From positions 1 through 8,795 of the forward strand of contig DATMYQ010000288.1 in NCBI GenBank assembly GCA_035560935.1: a stretch of 8,795 nt of DNA, written 5' to 3'. Numbering within the stretch: the first letter of the stretch is position 1; every line of letters starts with the position of its first letter. Position numbers and translations under genes: made by a program. The notes beneath the pieces were generated by a model. It did no database searches. It worked only from the letters and a program-made list of their open reading frames with translations, and was not told the origin of the DNA. Source of the stretch: DATMYQ01 sp035560935. Its GTDB lineage: Bacteria > Bacillota > Negativicutes > Sporomusales > Sporomusaceae. Below are positions 7,032-8,795 of this stretch, in pieces.

Positions 7032-7963
7032 ATGGCAAACGATAACATTTCATCCCATTTGTTTCAGGCGGTTTTTGAGAATAGCCCTGTCGGGCTGGTT
7101 GTTGTGAACGGAGATACATCTCTACAAAGTATTAATAACTATATGTTTGCAACCTTCAATATTGACCCGAAGGACTTTCATGAGCGCATGCTCGGCAATG
7201 CACTCAAGTGTTCTGATATTTATTTGACCGGGAAAAACTGTGGAGAGGGCGACCATTGCAATGATTGCAGCCTGCGCAAGGTTCTGAGTACCGCCATGAT
7301 GGAAAGCGTCCATTTCCCGGAAACAGTTGTCGAACACGATTTCATTATTAATGAGACCAATCGGAAGAAATGGTTTAAGGTGAACGCATCACGTGTTGTC
7401 ACAGATGATGAGATATTTGGTGTGATTTCTTTCGTAGACATCACAACCCAAATGGAATATGAGAAATTTCTCAACAGCCAGCTTTCGCTCGACGCCGCGA
7501 CAGGATCAATGAATAAATACGCTCTTGTCAACTCGTTAAAGAATCTTGTGACCAGCAAGGACGGGCTGACAGTGGCAATGATTGACATTGACGATTTCAA
7601 GTCAGTAAATGACCGGTATGGTCATTTGGCAGGCGACAGGGTTCTCAACCTGTTCTGCTCCGCGGCCTTCACAAACACGCGGAAACAGGACATTGTAGGA
7701 AGGTTTGGCGGTGAAGAATTTATGCTGATCTTTCCTGGCACGGTTAGCTTGTAATCAAGGCTCTACAGCGAATTTCAACCTCATTTTGCACTGCGTGTAT
7801 GAACGAACTCGACTTTTCACCCACATTCAGTGCGGGGGTCGCGGAGTTTTCAACTAAAAATATCGCCGGAATGTCCGTCGATGCCATTATCACTGAAGCG
7901 GATGAAAACCTGTACGCTTCAAAGAAGGCAGGGAAAAATAGAGTTACTGGCATCCGGAATTAG
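7032..7963 (+). pseudogene. PAS-GGDEF diguanylate cyclase, broken by a frameshift
   Basis: The intact gene would make c-di-GMP from two GTP under control of an N-terminal PAS sensor, in a protein of about 310 residues. Frame 0 starts at ATG 7032 and gives 240 residues to a TAA at 7752-7754. Residues about 8-140 form a PAS domain with four cysteines (Cys60, Cys70, Cys76, Cys79) in a C-x9-C-x5-C-x2-C cluster that could bind metal, an Fe-S centre or a redox signal. The GGDEF domain starts at LDAATG (a DxLTG variant) and has MIDIDDFKSVNDRYGH (183-198), an inhibitory RxxD site (RKQD, 217-220) and GGEEF (226-230). The rest of the domain continues in another frame from 7751 (VIKALQRIS, SPTFSAGVAEF, ADENLYASKKAGKNR) to TAG 7961-7963. 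One missing base near 7751 explains the break. The first product alone lacks the last third of the domain and is probably inactive. A sequencing error is possible. Confidence 0.85.
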
Positions 7964-8007
7964 CCAAACTTTCAAGTGATGGCTGGGTAACGAAATCTTT
8001 AAAATAA

Positions 8008-8094
8008 AGCCAAGGGCAAACCCGTCCAAAGATGGGGACGCAAAGCCATAGGATCTAAGGCGTTTAAAAGACGCTATGATAGCCTGGCTGCCGG
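8008..8094 (+). ncRNA. Class I c-di-GMP riboswitch aptamer (GEMM-I)
   Basis: The conserved GEMM-I core is present in order: AGGGCAAACC (8013-8022), GGGACGCAAAGCC (8035-8047), a TCTAAGG segment (8054-8060) where the tetraloop receptor lies, then TAGCCTGGCTGCCGG (8080-8094). P1 is AGCCAAGG (8008-8015) with CCTGGCT (8083-8089), one bulged A. The second long arm is CATA (8047-8050) with TATG (8075-8078), capped by GCGT (8060-8063) with ACGC (8071-8074). This RNA class binds c-di-GMP and controls nearby downstream expression, often of motility, adhesion or signalling genes in Clostridia. It lies 44 bases after the PAS-GGDEF pseudogene and points rightward into sequence with no intact gene. Identification is by motif; covariance scoring was not possible. 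Confidence 0.92.
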
Positions 8095-8106
8095 AAGTCA
8101 CAGAGC

Positions 8107-8128
8107 CTGCCCTTTTTTGTGAGGGCAG
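8107..8128 (+). promoter_or_regulatory. Hairpin in the likely expression platform of the riboswitch
   Basis: CTGCCCT (8107-8113) pairs with AGGGCAG (8122-8128). The T-run (8113-8118) is mostly in the loop and no T-run follows the hairpin, so this is not a normal terminator. GGCT of the P1 3' strand (8086-8089) can also pair with AGCC (8104-8107), placing a weak hairpin close to the T-run. Which fold acts as the switch is unresolved. Confidence 0.4.
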
Positions 8129-8182
8129 ACTTTCGCACTATTCGTGGCTTTTTGAAGGACAGTTTTGAGCTATCAGACAGGT

Positions 8183-8255
8183 CTTTCGCCATGCTCCTGG
8201 TGAAAGGAGCCTCCTGATGATTATTTGTTTTCACACCACTTTGAGGTGGAAATAA
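8183..8255 (+). other. 12-codon mini-ORF with its ribosome binding site in a hairpin, downstream of the riboswitch
   Basis: CTTTCGCCA (8183-8191) pairs with TGGTGAAAG (8198-8206), nine pairs with one wobble. GCTCC in its loop (8193-8197) can instead pair with GGAGC (8206-8210). AAAGGAG (8203-8209), an excellent ribosome binding site seven bases before ATG 8217, takes part in both folds. The ORF from 8217 reads MIICFHTTLRWK and stops at 8253-8255. It may be a leader peptide, or the 5' remnant of the gene once controlled by the riboswitch. It may also be chance. I do not recognise the peptide. Confidence 0.35.
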
Positions 8256-8299
8256 AGAAGACGCACTCCATACATATAACCCGCCTAACCCGCCAATAA

Positions 8300-8559
8300 T
8301 AATTCAATATAACCAAAAGTCCACATTTTGCCATGGACAAAGTACTGACTTTTTAAATTTATGGAAGCTGCATGGAGGTAAGGCAGTAGAAGCTATGCTT
8401 TATTTGATCTTTATGGCATCGAATATCATGCAATTTTTTTCGTAAGACGACTGAGAAACCTATTTACAACTCAACGAGAAAACGAGAAATGGTAAGACTC
8501 TTTTTGAAAGGACTATATCGCTAAAGTATCGAGCCGAATTGGTTTTTAGCAGCTCATAG
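8300..8559 (+). pseudogene. Decayed C-terminal end of a DDE-type transposase (insertion sequence remnant)
   Basis: Three frames join into one plausible protein tail. Frame A (open from 8245, transposase-like from about 8300) reads STFCHGQSTDF, LWKLHGGKAVEAMLYLIF, MASNIMQFF and stops at 8443-8445. From 8439 frame B continues VRRLRNLFTTQRE and stops at 8493-8495. From 8475 frame C gives REMVRLFLKGLYR and stops at 8522-8524. From 8521 frame A resumes LKYRAELVFSSS and ends at TAG 8557-8559. Breaks lie at a run of seven T (8434-8440), at an 8-bp duplication (8474-8489) and near 8521. The style (H-x-F-x-H-G, hydrophobic MASNIMQ, RRLR, then a short basic tail) is that of transposase C-termini. I cannot assign the IS family with confidence, and I see no N-terminal part or clear terminal inverted repeats in the window. 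Confidence 0.65.
8474..8489 (+). repeat. Perfect 8-bp tandem duplication inside the transposase remnant
   Basis: ACGAGAAA occurs twice in a row (8474-8481 and 8482-8489). Removing one copy joins TTQRE directly to MVRLFLKGLYR in a single frame. The duplication therefore looks like the lesion that caused this frameshift, probably by replication slippage. Confidence 0.85.
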
Positions 8560-8740
8560 AAATTGTGCAATTAAATAAGAATCTAAATAATGGGGTAGGG
8601 GAAGGTGTATTCTTTTTTAGCAAGAACCAGGCAAATGTGTAGGAGAATTCGAAAAGTCAAAGTCATTGAAATATAGAATGAGTGGTGGCAAATTCATACA
8701 TAGGCTAAATTGCTGGAGACAGGAAAGTGGTTAATTAATT
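8560..8740 (+). other. AT-rich stretch with no supported gene
   Basis: All frames are closed by frequent stops. The longest open piece reads QEPGKCVGEFEKSK and onward to a TAA near 8731, with no good start or recognisable family. I found no hairpin with a T-run, no tRNA-like fold and no repeats of note. It may include the outer end of the insertion sequence remnant. Confidence 0.3.
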
Positions 8741-8795
8741 ATGAAAAATGGGAGAAAAGTGTTGAAGCAAACTAAATCTTCTTACTGTATATATT
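8741..8795 (+). CDS. Possible start of a gene running off the right edge
   Basis: ATG at 8741 opens a frame with no stop to the window end (MKNGRKVLKQTKSSYCIY). The lysine-rich start would suit a signal peptide or a basic protein. AGGAAAG at 8721-8727 is a possible ribosome binding site but sits 13 bases away, farther than usual. With only 18 codons visible this could be chance. Confidence 0.2.
   Translation, partial: MKNGRKVLKQTKSSYCIY

Noticed and set aside
7745..7760. Programmed ribosomal frameshift in the PAS-GGDEF gene
   Set aside because: There is no classic slippery heptamer at the junction and no clear stimulating structure; a single-base deletion is simpler.
8107..8128. Intrinsic terminator as the riboswitch output
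   Set aside because: The T-run is in the loop of the best hairpin and no T-run follows it, so I list it only as a possible platform hairpin.

Overview
The window looks like a piece of a Gram-positive, Clostridia-type (Firmicutes) genome. Evidence for this is a very large sortase-anchored surface protein with Cna-type and isopeptide-type domains, a class B sortase, strong AGGAG-type ribosome binding sites, and c-di-GMP signalling parts (a PAS-GGDEF gene and a class I c-di-GMP riboswitch). I cannot name a species from sequence alone.

Layout, left to right. Positions 1-150 hold the C-terminal end of a gene whose last residues look like a coiled-coil linker followed by the first motif of a GGDEF domain, then a stop. 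A good intrinsic terminator (203-245) closes it. Positions 246-466 are a leader with hairpins, short direct and inverted repeats and a candidate extended -10 promoter. The main gene (467-5941) encodes an exported wall-anchored protein of about 1,824 residues. It has a signal peptide, an N-terminal MSCRAMM-like domain, five Cna-A/DUF11-like modules, one Cna-B/SpaA-like domain, six tandem repeats of about 110-125 residues, a Pro/Gly-rich spacer, an MPKTG sorting motif, a membrane helix and a basic tail. A strong terminator (5951-5992) lies directly before the ribosome binding site of a class B sortase (6013-6831), the probable anchoring enzyme.

After the sortase is a PAS-GGDEF gene (7032-7963) split by one frameshift just after its active-site motif. 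A class I (GEMM-I) c-di-GMP riboswitch aptamer follows at about 8008-8094. The gene one would expect it to control is absent. The sequence behind it has hairpins, a 12-codon mini-ORF whose ribosome binding site lies in a hairpin, and the decayed C-terminal end of a transposase (about 8300-8559) broken by three frameshifts. One of these frameshifts is explained by a perfect 8-bp tandem duplication. The last 230 bases hold no convincing gene; one possible gene start (8741) runs off the edge.

Reading of the whole: this is a c-di-GMP-associated adhesion locus. The adhesin and sortase form an intact functional pair. The signalling parts around them (two GGDEF-related fragments and a riboswitch facing transposase debris) look eroded. 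The main points of interest are the apparently orphaned riboswitch, the mosaic structure of the adhesin repeats, and the terminator placed between adhesin and sortase.
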